Source: Pseudomonadota bacterium (GTDB taxonomy: Bacteria > Pseudomonadota > Alphaproteobacteria > Rhizobiales > Hyphomicrobiaceae). From it: a stretch of DNA of 26,181 nucleotides. Both the position numbers and the translations under genes were made by a program. Shown here piece by piece: positions 14,936 to 23,836 of the stretch (positions are counted from its first letter, which is position 1; each line of letters opens with the position of its first letter). Under the pieces are notes generated by a model. It was given only the letters and a program-made list of their open reading frames with translations. It had not been told where the DNA came from and did not search any database. The stretch covers positions 1 to 26,181 of the forward strand of contig JAEXXM010000036.1 in assembly GCA_023405815.1 (NCBI GenBank), in the 5' to 3' direction.

Positions 14936-15739
14936 GTGAACAAGACGGGCGTCCTCGCCGCGCTGCTGCTGCTGGCCTCGCTCCCTGGGTGCGGGGGCAG
15001 CGCGCTGATGAACACGACGGCGCTGACGCCCGACAAATCCGAGGCTGGCGCGGGCTCGCCCTATCCGTCCACGGAGGAAACGGCGAAGGCCGGACCGGAG
15101 CGTTTCAACCCGTTCGCCGACCCGACGGAGAAGCCGGTCGGTGGGCGCGAGGTGATCGAGCACCCGACGCTCGCCGAAGTCATGGCGCCGGGGCCGCTGC
15201 CGGAGATGTCGTTCGGGCGACAGGACGCGCCGGTCACCATCGTCGAATACGCCTCACTCACGTGCCCGCACTGCCGCAACTTCCATCTGAAGACGTACCC
15301 GCAGTTCAAGAAGGAGTTCGTCGATACGGGTAAGGTGCGCTACATCCTGCGCGAGTTCCCGATCGGCAAGACGTCGGGTGCCGCCACCATCGCGCTGCGC
15401 TGCGCGCCGCCGGACAAGTACATGACCTTGTTCGGCAAATTCATGGAGCAGCAGCCCGCGTGGGTGTCGCAGGAAGTGCGCCTCGACCCCATATTCAACG
15501 TCGCCGCGCAGGTGGGGATGACGCGACAGCAGTTCGATGCCTGCCGCGAGAATCAAGCCATGATCGACGGGCTGAAGTGGGTCAAGGACCGCGGACGCAA
15601 GCTCGGCGTCGTCGGCACTCCGAACTTCTTCGTCGGGGACAAGCTCGTGAAGAAAGAGCTCTCGATCGAAGACATTCGCGCCATGGTCGATCCGCTCCTG
15701 GCGGGGCGCGCCACGGCGTCGGCGGGAGTGCCGCGCTAG
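14936..15739 (+). CDS. DsbA-family thioredoxin-like lipoprotein
   Basis: This 267-residue paralogue of the preceding gene starts at a GTG. Its signal peptide ends in a lipobox-like LPGC (C19), followed by Gly-Gly, so an outer-membrane lipoprotein is inferred. A linker of about 70 residues rich in Pro/Glu/Thr precedes the DsbA-like domain. The active site is C110-P-H-C113 in LTCPHCRNF, with cis-Pro P229 in VVGTPNFFVGD. Extra cysteines C156 and C203 align with C125 and C173 of the upstream protein. The two share long stretches such as VEYAS-TC-HC and FVDT-KVRYI-REFP, indicating an old tandem duplication. CPHC is the classical DsbA active site, whereas the upstream copy has CGHC; their redox potentials may differ. 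Confidence 0.9.
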   Translation: MNKTGVLAALLLLASLPGCGGSALMNTTALTPDKSEAGAGSPYPSTEETAKAGPERFNPFADPTEKPVGGREVIEHPTLAEVMAPGPLPEMSFGRQDAPVTIVEYASLTCPHCRNFHLKTYPQFKKEFVDTGKVRYILREFPIGKTSGAATIALRCAPPDKYMTLFGKFMEQQPAWVSQEVRLDPIFNVAAQVGMTRQQFDACRENQAMIDGLKWVKDRGRKLGVVGTPNFFVGDKLVKKELSIEDIRAMVDPLLAGRATASAGVPR

Positions 15740-15745
15740 CTTCGC

Positions 15746-15786
15746 GATGATCCGCTTCACGCGATAAGCGCAGATGATCCGCGCTT
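15746..15786 (+). repeat. Short direct and inverted repeat in the smc leader
   Basis: GATGATCCGC occurs at 15746-15755 and 15773-15782. The second copy lies within an inverted repeat AAGCGC (15766-15771) and GCGCTT (15781-15786), which abuts the smc ribosome binding site (TTAGGAG). It could influence translation; evidence is only positional. Confidence 0.3.
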
Positions 15787-15796
15787 AGGAGCCGCT

Positions 15797-18700
15797 ATGA
15801 AGATCACGCGCCTGAGGCTCTTGGGCTTCAAATCGTTCGTCGAGCCGACCGAGCTCATCATCGAGCCCGGCCTTACCGGCGTTGTCGGCCCGAACGGCTG
15901 CGGCAAGTCCAATCTCTTGGAAGCGCTCCGCTGGGTGATGGGCGAGACCTCGCACAAGAGCATGCGTGCGGCCGCCATGGACGACGTCATCTTCTCGGGC
16001 ACCAATGGGCGCCCGGCGCGCAACTCCGCCGAGGTGACGATCTTCCTCGACAATACGGCTCGCCTCGCGCCGGCCGAGTTCAACAACTCCGATCACATCG
16101 AGATCACGCGACGCATCGAGCGCGAAGCAGGAAGCGCCTATCGCATCAATGGGCGCGAAGCACGGGCGCGCGACGTGAAGATCCTGTTCGAGGACGCGGC
16201 GACGGGCGCGCGCTCGCCGGCGCTGGTGCGCCAGGGGCAGATCGGCGAGATCGTCAACGCCAAGCCGGAACAGCGCCGGCGCATTCTCGAAGACGCTGCC
16301 GGAGTCGCCGGCCTGCACAGCCGACGTCACGAGGCAGAGCTGAGGCTCAAGGCAACCGAGTCGAACCTCGCGCGCCTCACCGACATTCTGGGGCAGCTCA
16401 ACAGTCAGGTCGAGAGCCTGAAGCGGCAAGCGCGCGCGGCGCGGCGCTACAAGGAGATCTCGGACGAGATCCGTCGCCAGGAGGCGCTGTTGATGCACCT
16501 CTCCTGGACCGACGCGCAGGCGCACGTCGACGGCGAAGAGGGGCGCCTGCGCGATGCGCTGGCGGCACTGGCAAGCGCGACAGAGACGGAATCGCAGGCG
16601 CTTGCTGAGGAAGCGAGCTGCGCGGAGCGCATGGACCCGCTGCGCGAGGAGGAGGCAAAGCGCGCCGCCATCGTTGCCCGCTTGCGCATCGAGCAGGAGA
16701 ATTTCGAGCGCGAGGCACAGCGCGTCGCCGAGCGCGAGAAGGAGCTGAAGGCACGCGCCGAGCAGCTCGCCGCCGACACGGCGCGCGAAGAGGCGCTGAT
16801 ATCGGAGGCGCGGCAGATCCTCGCCGACCTCGCTGCGGAAATCGAGGGGCTCGCCTCGGCGGAGGCTGAGGCGGGCGAAGACGAGCGCGTCGCCCGCGCG
16901 CGCCTCGACACGGCGCAGGAAGCGTTGCGCGAGGTCGAAGCCAAGCTCGCGGAGCTGACCACCAAGGTCGCCGAGCTGCGCGCGCGCAAGCAGAGCGCCC
17001 AGGCGAACCTCAACGAGCGGCATGGCGCCGTCGCCAAGCTGACGCGTCAGCTCGGCGAGCTCGAGACGCAGGCACGCGAGATCGCGGGGCGCGCGCCGGA
17101 TGCGCACAAGTTGCAACAGATCACCGAGGCGGGCCAGCAGCTCGCGGAGCAGATCTCCAAGTTCGAGGTTCAGGCGCTGGCCGCCGAGGACAATGCGCGC
17201 ACGCTCGTTATGGCGTCCGATGCGGCGCGCGAAGAAGGCAACAAAGCGCGGCTGCGGCTCGCGGCGCTGCGGGCGGAGCGCGAGACGCTGGTGAAGCTGC
17301 TCATCGGCACGCGGCCGACGCAGTATCCGCCGATCCTCGATCGACTGCGCGTCGCGCCCGGCTTTGAGGCAGCGCTCGGCGCAGCGCTCGGCGACGATCT
17401 CGAGGCGCCGGCGGCCGAGGAGGCGGCAGTGCACTGGCGTCATGTTGAAGTGCCGCGCTCCGATCCAACGCTGCCCGCCGGGGTCGAGCCGCTTGCATCG
17501 CACGTCGAAGGGCCACCAGAGCTCGACCGGCGTTTGCGGCAGACCGGCATCGTCGCTAGCCGCGAGCAGGGACAGAAGCTGCAGCCGACACTGAAGCCGG
17601 GACAACGGCTCGTCACTCGCACCGGCGACTTGTGGCGATGGGATGGATTCACCGCTGCCGAGGGCGTCACGCCGGCGGCGCAGCGTCTCGCCGAGCGCAA
17701 CCGGCTGTCGTCGCTGGAGCTTGAAGAAGCCGAGGCGCGCACGGCTGCGGCCTCGACCGCCGAGGCCGAGAAGCAGGCCGCGGAGGCGCTTGCCGCTGCA
17801 CGCGCTGAGGAACAGCGCCTGCGCCAACTCGGGCGAGAAGCGCAGGCCATGCTCGCCAAGACGCGGGACAGCCTCACCACGATCGAGCGCGCTGCGCGCG
17901 AGACGGAAGCCAAGCTCGCCGCCGTCTCGGGCGCGAAGGCACGCGCCGAAGAGGAGCTGAAACTGGCACAGCAGGCGCTCTCCGAGGCCGAGGCGTCGGT
18001 CGCCGAGCTTGCCGCGGCGGAAGATCTCGAGCCTTTGCTCATCGCTGCGAAGACCGATGCGGAGATGCGGCGCGGCGCGGTTGCCGAGGCGCGCGCTGCC
18101 TTGAGCGATGTCGAGCGCGAGCGACGCGCGCGCGCGGATCGCGGCGCGGCGATCGGCGTCGAGCGCGAGCGCTGGACGACGCGCTCGTCGGGCGCAGAGC
18201 GGCAGATCGAGACGCTGAAGGCTCGACTCGTCGAGACGGAAAGCGAGCTGCAGAGCCTCGCCGACGTCCCGGCGATGCTGGAGGAGAAGCGCGGCAAGCT
18301 GATGAGCGCGCTATCGGACGCCGAGCGCGAGCGCCAGGCGGCGGCCGACGCTCTCGCCGAGGCCGATGCGGCGCTCAGGGCAAGCGTGCAGGCGCTGCGT
18401 GCCGCGCAAGGCGCGGTGTCCGAGGCGCGCGAAGGGCGCGCGCGCACGGAGGCAAAGCTCGAATCCGCCCGCACGCGGCGCCAGGACGTGTCGCGCCAGA
18501 TCCGCGAGACGCTCGGCATCACGCCGGAAGGTTGCCTGGAGATGGCGCAGTTCCCGGTTGGGGGCACGCTTCCTGCGCTCCCCGACGTCGAGCGCAAGCT
18601 CTCCGGTCTCAAGGCCGACCGCGAGCGTCTCGGCGGCGTCAATCTCGCAGCCGACGATGAGTTGCAGCAGCTCAGCATCCAGGCGGCCGGCCTCGAAACG

Positions 18701-19255
18701 GAGAAAGCGGACGTCGAGAACGCCATCGCGAAGCTGCGCAGTGCCATCGGGCAGCTCAACCGCGAGGCACACAAGCGCCTGCAGGATGCGTTCGAAGCGG
18801 TGAATGCCCACTTCGGGCGGCTGTTCGCAACACTGTTCGGCGGCGGCGAGGCGCGGCTGGAGATGATCGAAGGAGAAGATCCGCTCGAGGGGGGGCTAGA
18901 GATCATCGCCAAGCCGCCGGGCAAGAAGCCGGCGACGCTGTCGCTACTATCGGGCGGCGAGCAGTCGCTGACGGCCATGTCGCTGATCTTCGCGGTGTTC
19001 CTCACCAACCCGTCGCCGATCTGCGTGCTGGACGAGGTCGATGCGCCGCTCGACGACGCCAACGTCGATCGCTTCTGCCGGCTGCTCGAGGGCATGGCCG
19101 CGGATACGGCGACGCGGTTCCTCGTCATCACGCATCATCCGATGACGATGTCACGCATGAGCCGGCTGTTCGGCGTCACCATGGCGGAGAAGGGCATCTC
19201 GCAGCTCGTCTCGGTCGACTTGCAGACGGCGCAGAGTTTCCGCGAAGCCGGCTGA
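15797..19255 (+). CDS. smc: Chromosome segregation protein SMC
   Basis: This 1152-residue protein is a full-length SMC ATPase, which with ScpA and ScpB compacts and aligns the chromosome arms. The Walker A GPNGCGKS is at residues 31-38. Long Ala/Glu/Arg-rich coiled coils (about 170-495 and 660-1000) flank a hinge near 500-655 (starting around TRPTQYPPILDRLRVAPGF). The C-terminal head has the ABC signature LSGGEQ (1051-1056) and Walker B ICVLDEVDAPLDD (D1079, E1080). A good RBS (TTAGGAG) precedes the ATG. No scpA or scpB is in the window. Coding is strongly biased, which produces two long but spurious antisense frames. Confidence 0.98.
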   Translation: MKITRLRLLGFKSFVEPTELIIEPGLTGVVGPNGCGKSNLLEALRWVMGETSHKSMRAAAMDDVIFSGTNGRPARNSAEVTIFLDNTARLAPAEFNNSDHIEITRRIEREAGSAYRINGREARARDVKILFEDAATGARSPALVRQGQIGEIVNAKPEQRRRILEDAAGVAGLHSRRHEAELRLKATESNLARLTDILGQLNSQVESLKRQARAARRYKEISDEIRRQEALLMHLSWTDAQAHVDGEEGRLRDALAALASATETESQALAEEASCAERMDPLREEEAKRAAIVARLRIEQENFEREAQRVAEREKELKARAEQLAADTAREEALISEARQILADLAAEIEGLASAEAEAGEDERVARARLDTAQEALREVEAKLAELTTKVAELRARKQSAQANLNERHGAVAKLTRQLGELETQAREIAGRAPDAHKLQQITEAGQQLAEQISKFEVQALAAEDNARTLVMASDAAREEGNKARLRLAALRAERETLVKLLIGTRPTQYPPILDRLRVAPGFEAALGAALGDDLEAPAAEEAAVHWRHVEVPRSDPTLPAGVEPLASHVEGPPELDRRLRQTGIVASREQGQKLQPTLKPGQRLVTRTGDLWRWDGFTAAEGVTPAAQRLAERNRLSSLELEEAEARTAAASTAEAEKQAAEALAAARAEEQRLRQLGREAQAMLAKTRDSLTTIERAARETEAKLAAVSGAKARAEEELKLAQQALSEAEASVAELAAAEDLEPLLIAAKTDAEMRRGAVAEARAALSDVERERRARADRGAAIGVERERWTTRSSGAERQIETLKARLVETESELQSLADVPAMLEEKRGKLMSALSDAERERQAAADALAEADAALRASVQALRAAQGAVSEAREGRARTEAKLESARTRRQDVSRQIRETLGITPEGCLEMAQFPVGGTLPALPDVERKLSGLKADRERLGGVNLAADDELQQLSIQAAGLETEKADVENAIAKLRSAIGQLNREAHKRLQDAFEAVNAHFGRLFATLFGGGEARLEMIEGEDPLEGGLEIIAKPPGKKPATLSLLSGGEQSLTAMSLIFAVFLTNPSPICVLDEVDAPLDDANVDRFCRLLEGMAADTATRFLVITHHPMTMSRMSRLFGVTMAEKGISQLVSVDLQTAQSFREAG

Positions 19256-19318
19256 TGCATCGGCGGCGGACAAGCTCCTCGATCCGCCAATTCGAAGAGG
19301 CTGAAAAGGGTGGGACGC

Positions 19319-19645
19319 ATGCGGTGTGTGTTACTGACGCTGATGCTGACGGCTTCATCCGCAGCGCGGGCGGAGGGCTATATTCGGAGCCTGGAAGAGG
19401 CGACGCCGGCAGCGGCCGAGCTGATGACGGGCAAGGCGCATGATTGGCGCCGAGCCCCGGAGATCGTCAAGGATCGGACCGGCCTGATGATCTTCGAGCG
19501 CAACTTCCCCTACAAGGGCGATATGAACCCGGACGACATGATCGCGTGCATCGACGAGCTGGCTTTGAAGTCCGATTCCAGGCGCCCAGTCGACACGATG
19601 ATTGCCGAATGCGGTGGCGTGCCCGGCTACGTCGAAGCGGACTAG
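19319..19645 (+). CDS. Small secreted protein of unknown function, after smc
   Basis: The ATG at 19319 is preceded by AAAAGGG with an 8-bp gap and gives 108 residues; a GTG at 19310 would add three. A short signal peptide (MRCVLLTLMLTASSAARA) is cut before EGYIRSLEE. The mature protein is mildly acidic with two cysteines, C77 (MIACIDE) and C98 (IAECGG), which could form a disulfide, possibly with help from the DsbA-like proteins upstream. I do not recognise a family. It follows smc by 63 bp on the same strand and converges with the methyltransferase gene 49 bp downstream. Confidence 0.75.
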   Translation: MRCVLLTLMLTASSAARAEGYIRSLEEATPAAAELMTGKAHDWRRAPEIVKDRTGLMIFERNFPYKGDMNPDDMIACIDELALKSDSRRPVDTMIAECGGVPGYVEAD

Positions 19646-19694
19646 AGTCTTTGAATTGCGCCGGCTACCTCCCTGCGCGGCCGCCGCTGCGTCG

Positions 19695-20429
19695 TCAGAT
19701 ACGGTTGCGGCGCGCCGGGGCGGTCTGCAGCACGGGCTTGCGCAACACGCGCACCTTCGCCGGCTTGCCGATGGGGGCGATGAGTTCCTTGCTCGCCTCG
19801 ACAATGAGCACGCCGCAGAACGCCGGCGAGATGCTGGCGCCGAGACGCTCCCACGCGGTCGAGGAACGCAGCAGCATCTGTCGCCCGAGCGGTGGGAAGT
19901 AGAGCGCGCCACCCCAATCGAGCGGCGTGAACATGGCGCCGAGCAACAACTGCTCGAGCTGGCGCCGGCTGTAAGGGCGCCCCTGTCCGAAAGGTGTATT
20001 GTCGAGCCGCGCCCACACGCCGCGCCGGTTCGGGACGATGAGGATCACGCGACCCTCGGGGGCGAGCACGCGCCACATCTCGCGCAACAGGTGGCGGGTG
20101 TGCTCGGCGACCTCGAGGCAGTGCACGACGAGCAGCCGGTCGACGGAGCCGTCGGCCAGGGGAAGGCGATCGTCGTCGACGAGCACGCTGTGCGATGCCC
20201 CTTCGCGCGGCCAGCGCGCGACACCCTGGCTGTCCGGCATCATCGCGCCGAGGCCGCGCGCCTCGCCACGGAAGGCGCCGAGGTAGGGCGATGCATAGCC
20301 GAGACCGATCAGAGTCGACTGCTGCAGGCCGCGCCAGCGCGCACGGATGCGATGCGTGAGCAGGCGCCGCACCGTCTGGCCGAGCGGCGTCGCGTAGAAC
20401 TCCAGCAGATCGTCAACGTCCAGCAGCAT
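19695..20429 (-). CDS. Class I SAM-dependent methyltransferase
   Basis: This 244-residue protein has a methyltransferase type 11 core. Motif I is an IGLGYASPYL variant (about residues 41-50), unusual in having Pro-Tyr after the glycines. The later block LPLADGSVDRLLVVHCLE and MWRVLAPEGRVILIVPNRRG match the SAM-binding fold's motifs II-III. It is divergent from gloB with 146 bp between starts; the pairing of this methyltransferase with gloB is common in Rhizobiales by my recollection. The substrate is unknown. The C-terminus (from KPAKVRVLRKP) is basic. There is no signal peptide, so it acts in the cytoplasm. Confidence 0.85.
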   Translation of the reverse strand: MLLDVDDLLEFYATPLGQTVRRLLTHRIRARWRGLQQSTLIGLGYASPYLGAFRGEARGLGAMMPDSQGVARWPREGASHSVLVDDDRLPLADGSVDRLLVVHCLEVAEHTRHLLREMWRVLAPEGRVILIVPNRRGVWARLDNTPFGQGRPYSRRQLEQLLLGAMFTPLDWGGALYFPPLGRQMLLRSSTAWERLGASISPAFCGVLIVEASKELIAPIGKPAKVRVLRKPVLQTAPARRNRI

Positions 20430-20575
20430 CAGCTTGCAGGTTCCACTGCGTCGCGGGTCAATCTGACGGCTTCGCCCGACATTTCAAGCCTTGCATGCGG
20501 CGGCGCGTTGTCTAAAGCGGCGGGCGCGACTACGATTCAGCCGTCGCCGTCCCTGCCAGAAGTGAGCCGGTCCCC

Positions 20576-21346
20576 ATGCCGAAGCTCGAAATCGAGCAAT
20601 TTCCCTGCCTTTCCGATAATTTCGGCGTGCTGATCCACGATCCGGAGGCCGGCGTCACGGCCTCGATCGATGCGCCCGACGCCGAGGCGATCCTGGCGCG
20701 GGCCGAGGAGAAGGGCTGGAAGCTGACGCATCTTCTCGTCACGCACCATCACGGCGACCACACGGGCGGCAACCTCGCGCTGAAGGAGGCGACGGGGTGC
20801 ACCATCATCGGACCGAAGGCCGAGGCCGAGCGAATCCCAGGTATCGACGTCGAGGTGGCCGAGGGCGACGTCGTCAAATTCGGCAACTTCGACATCAAGG
20901 TCATCGATACGCCCGGCCATACGATCGGGCACATCGCCTATTGGCTCCCGGAGGCGAAAGTCGTGTTCGTCGGCGATACGCTGTTTGCGCTCGGAGCCGG
21001 CCGGATCTTCGAGGGCAATGCCGAGATGATGTGGCGCTCGTTGCAGAAGCTCATGCGTCTGCCGCCGGATACGCAGATATATTGCGGGCACGAGTACACG
21101 CAGGCGAATGCCCGCTTTGCGCTGACGCTGGAGCCCGACAACCTCGCGCTCGTCAACCGCGCGAAGGAGGTGGACCGGCTGCGGGACGACAACAAGCCGA
21201 CGCTGCCGACGCGGCTCGACCGCGAGCTCGAGACCAATCCGTTTCTCAGACCGCACGTGACGGCGATCCGCGCGAAGCTCGGTATGCTCTATGCGCCCGA
21301 CTGGCACGTGTTCGCCGCCATCCGCGAACGCAAGAACAAGAGTTGA
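20576..21346 (+). CDS. gloB: Hydroxyacylglutathione hydrolase (glyoxalase II)
   Basis: Glyoxalase II hydrolyses S-D-lactoylglutathione to D-lactate and glutathione, finishing methylglyoxal detoxification. The 256-residue length fits the family (E. coli GloB is 251). The metallo-beta-lactamase motif THHHGDH is at residues 56-62 (ligands H57, H59, D61, H62). Further ligands lie in DTPGHTIGH, FVGDTLFALG and YCGHEYT. The C-terminal NPFLRP segment is the usual substrate-binding helix region. It is followed 4 bp later by the cupin gene, so the two are probably one operon. Confidence 0.96.
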   Translation: MPKLEIEQFPCLSDNFGVLIHDPEAGVTASIDAPDAEAILARAEEKGWKLTHLLVTHHHGDHTGGNLALKEATGCTIIGPKAEAERIPGIDVEVAEGDVVKFGNFDIKVIDTPGHTIGHIAYWLPEAKVVFVGDTLFALGAGRIFEGNAEMMWRSLQKLMRLPPDTQIYCGHEYTQANARFALTLEPDNLALVNRAKEVDRLRDDNKPTLPTRLDRELETNPFLRPHVTAIRAKLGMLYAPDWHVFAAIRERKNKS

Positions 21347-21350
21347 GGCC

Positions 21351-21785
21351 ATGGCCGAGCTGACGGCGCAGGACGTGATCCGTGCTCTCGATCTGAAGCC
21401 GCATCCCGAGGGCGGGCACTACCGCGAGACGTTCCGCGACGATCGCGGAGAGGGAAAGCGCGCGGCCTCGACGGCCATCTACTTCCTGCTTGCCGCGGGC
21501 GAAGTCTCGCATTGGCATCGCGTCGACGCGGTGGAAATCTGGCACTGGCACGCCGGCGCGCCGCTCTCGCTATCGATCGCGCCGCCGAATGGTCCCGCTA
21601 CCGAGTCGATTCTCGGTCCAGATCTTGCTGCAGGCGAACGCCCGCAAGGCATCGTGCCGGCGGATTTCTGGCAGAGCGCGAAGAGCTTAGGAGATTGGAC
21701 GCTGGTCGGCTGCACGGTTGCGCCCGGCTTCCAATTCGAGACGTTCGAGCTCGCGGAACAGGGATTTGCTCCGCCGCGAGCTTAG
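21351..21785 (+). CDS. Cupin domain protein (DUF985)
   Basis: The ATG at 21351 gives a 144-residue protein; the frame is open further upstream but runs through the gloB end. It matches the DUF985 cupin family: HPEGGHYRETFR at the N-terminus, then AIYFLLAAGE, SHWHRVDAVEIWHWHAG and GAPLSLSI. The His/Glu-rich SHWHR and EIWHWH segments may bind a metal or sugar. The gloB stop is 4 bp upstream, so translation may be coupled. A role in sugar or nucleotide-sugar handling is suggested by some family members, but I cannot decide it here. Confidence 0.9.
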   Translation: MAELTAQDVIRALDLKPHPEGGHYRETFRDDRGEGKRAASTAIYFLLAAGEVSHWHRVDAVEIWHWHAGAPLSLSIAPPNGPATESILGPDLAAGERPQGIVPADFWQSAKSLGDWTLVGCTVAPGFQFETFELAEQGFAPPRA

Positions 21786-21984
21786 GGTGTGGCCGACGTC
21801 GCTCATCGGGTTGTTGCGCGCAAAGCTCATATTGGCGTTTTCCACTGTTAATGCATTGCCAAATAGCTGGCTAAGAGGCCGTCAGCGCAGAGTTTTCCCC
21901 TAGCCAAGGGATAGGAGCGGTTGCCGCCTCAGAGCGACTCACGAAAAAGTCCTCGCAACGGATTTTTCTACGGCCACGCGGGGG

Positions 21985-23760
21985 ATGCCGGTTATGAAGC
22001 GCGAGTCATCTGGGCCAATTCTGACCACGGTGTTCGTCGACTACGACAACGTCTACTTGTCGCTGAAGCGCAAGAACGAGGAAGCCGCCAAGCGCTTCTC
22101 GAAGGATGCCGGCCTGTGGCTCAGGGAGATCGCCTCGGGTGCGCTGATGACGCCGACCAACTCGCCGGCGATCGAAGCTGACCGACGCATCGCCATCAGC
22201 CGCTGCTACGGCAACCCCGTGCCGCGCCGCAACCAGAGCGACAACTCCACCGACATGAGCTCGTTCCCGTTCGTGCGCCATCACTTCCTGCGCGCCGGGT
22301 TCGAGGTGGTCGACTGCCCACCGCTCACGGCGCAGCTCAAGAACTCGGCCGACATCCGCATGGTGATGGATGTCCGCGACATCCTCACCCACGACACGCG
22401 CTTTGACGAGTTCGTCATTCTCTCCGCCGATGCCGACTTCACGCCGGTGCTGCACCGCCTGCGCTCGCACGCACGGCGCACGGTCGTCTATTCGAACGAT
22501 CACACCGCGGCGCCTTACACTGCGATCTGCGACGCGGAAATTCGCGAGTCGGATTTCCTCGCCCTGCTGATCGACGGGCAGCTGCCGAACCGGAGCCAGT
22601 CCGAGCGGGGCCAGCCGCAGGCATTGCCGAGCGCGGCGTCGATCGAGACGGTGCGCAATGAGATTCTCGCCGAGGTCGCAAAGGCCGTGCGGATCGCCGA
22701 CCAGCCCCTGGCCCTCGAGGCGCTGGCCGACCGCTGCGTGCGCGTGCTCGGCCACGACAAGACCGTCGGCTCGGCCTGGGGGGGCACTGGCAGCTTCCGC
22801 GATCTTCTCGCGCGCGGGCTGCCGGAAGACATCAAGCTGACCGGCCAACCGCCCTACTTCGTCTACGACGCGAACCGTGCCATTCAGGGCGATGCGCCGC
22901 GCATCGAGACGCGTGCAGAAACCCGCATGGATCCGCGGCAGGAGACGCTGCGGCCGGAGCCGATGGGCTCCGACAACCTGCGCGGCGATGCGCCGATGTT
23001 CCAAAGGGCCCTCGCGCCTCTGCTCGGAACTCCACCCGCTCAGCGGTCGGCCGCTGCGCAGACCGGGGCGCCAGCCCCGGCGCAGCGCGCACCGCTGGCC
23101 CCGGCACAGCCCGATACCCTCTCGGGCCAGCCGGGGCTATCGCGTCAGCCTGCTGCCGGGCCACAGCGCACCGCTCAGGGCGCAGCCGCCATCCAGCAGT
23201 CGATCGCGCGCATCCACGAGGCGAGCCAGGCACCGACCTTGTCGCCGCAGGATTACCGCACGCTGTTCGACGTGATGGCGCAGGAGATCGCTGCCAACGG
23301 CCTCGCCGGTCAGCAGACGCTGGCCAACATCGTCAAGCGGGCGGAGAACGTCGGCATCGAGATCCGCCGCGACGACGTTCGCTTCGTGCTCGACGTGGTG
23401 AGCGAGGCCGATCCCTGGTTCGACCAGGGTGCAAGCCCAAGCCTCTTTGCCTCGCGCTTCCGCAACTTCGTGGTTGCGCGCTGCCGCGGCCAAGGGCTCA
23501 GCCTGTCGGCAGACGAGCTTGATCTGATCGAGGCGTGGTTCGCGGCCCCGGTTGCGCAGCGGGGTGCTGCTGCTTCCGCAGGCGGTCAGCCGTCTCGCCA
23601 GCCGCAGAGCATGAGTGCCACCGTTCAGCCGCAGGATGGAGGCGACACAAGCGAAGCGGGGCGGCAGGACCGCTGGTGGAACTACGGCGAGGCGCCGCAG
23701 ACCGGTGCCGACCAGGGTGACGACTACCCGCGCATCATCCGCACGCGGCTCAGGGGCTGA
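21985..23760 (+). CDS. NYN-domain (PIN-like) protein with LOTUS-like RNA-binding region
   Basis: This 591-residue protein starts at 21985 or at the ATG 21994, which has GGGGG at a better distance. Residues about 13-195 form a NYN nuclease domain (PIN-like fold): FVDYDN (D19, D21), KNSADIRMVMDVRD (D123, D129) and LSADADFTPVL (D149, D151) supply the expected acidic residues, suggesting metal-dependent RNase activity. Residues 220-297 (from ETVRNEILAEVAKAV to QPPYFVYDANR) look like an OST-HTH/LOTUS RNA-binding domain. A Pro/Ala/Gln-rich linker (300-415) leads to a third helical domain (418-520, containing YRTLFDVMAQEIAANGLAG and SLFASRFRNFVVARCRG) of unclear family. The tail is hydrophilic. It has no close partner gene. 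NYN-LOTUS pairs occur in eukaryotic MARF1; the bacterial role is largely unknown. Confidence 0.85.
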   Translation: MPVMKRESSGPILTTVFVDYDNVYLSLKRKNEEAAKRFSKDAGLWLREIASGALMTPTNSPAIEADRRIAISRCYGNPVPRRNQSDNSTDMSSFPFVRHHFLRAGFEVVDCPPLTAQLKNSADIRMVMDVRDILTHDTRFDEFVILSADADFTPVLHRLRSHARRTVVYSNDHTAAPYTAICDAEIRESDFLALLIDGQLPNRSQSERGQPQALPSAASIETVRNEILAEVAKAVRIADQPLALEALADRCVRVLGHDKTVGSAWGGTGSFRDLLARGLPEDIKLTGQPPYFVYDANRAIQGDAPRIETRAETRMDPRQETLRPEPMGSDNLRGDAPMFQRALAPLLGTPPAQRSAAAQTGAPAPAQRAPLAPAQPDTLSGQPGLSRQPAAGPQRTAQGAAAIQQSIARIHEASQAPTLSPQDYRTLFDVMAQEIAANGLAGQQTLANIVKRAENVGIEIRRDDVRFVLDVVSEADPWFDQGASPSLFASRFRNFVVARCRGQGLSLSADELDLIEAWFAAPVAQRGAAASAGGQPSRQPQSMSATVQPQDGGDTSEAGRQDRWWNYGEAPQTGADQGDDYPRIIRTRLRG

Positions 23761-23784
23761 GCCCAGCGCAGAGCGCAGATACAA

Positions 23785-23813
23785 AAATGGCCGGGCGCGA
23801 TGCCCGGCCATTT
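23785..23813. terminator. Bidirectional hairpin terminator between NYN gene and phbB
   Basis: AAATGGCCGGGC (23785-23796) pairs perfectly with GCCCGGCCATTT (23802-23813), a 12-bp stem with loop GCGAT. A-rich and T-rich flanks suit both strands, and it separates the convergent NYN and phbB genes. Confidence 0.88.
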
Positions 23814-23836
23814 CGTTTGGAAGTTGGTAACGGCGA

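Noticed and set aside
15785..17827. 680-residue antisense frame opposite smc
   Set aside because: It mirrors the codon bias of smc, has no recognisable motif, and overlaps a certain gene along its full length.
17440..19131. 563-residue Ser/Ala-rich antisense frame opposite smc
   Set aside because: Low-complexity composition typical of an out-of-frame GC-rich shadow; smc is certain on the other strand.
21945..21967. A/T-flanked hairpin upstream of the NYN gene as terminator or attenuator
   Set aside because: The 8-bp stem has a G-T wobble and is mostly A-T, and no U-run follows the stem; too weak to call.
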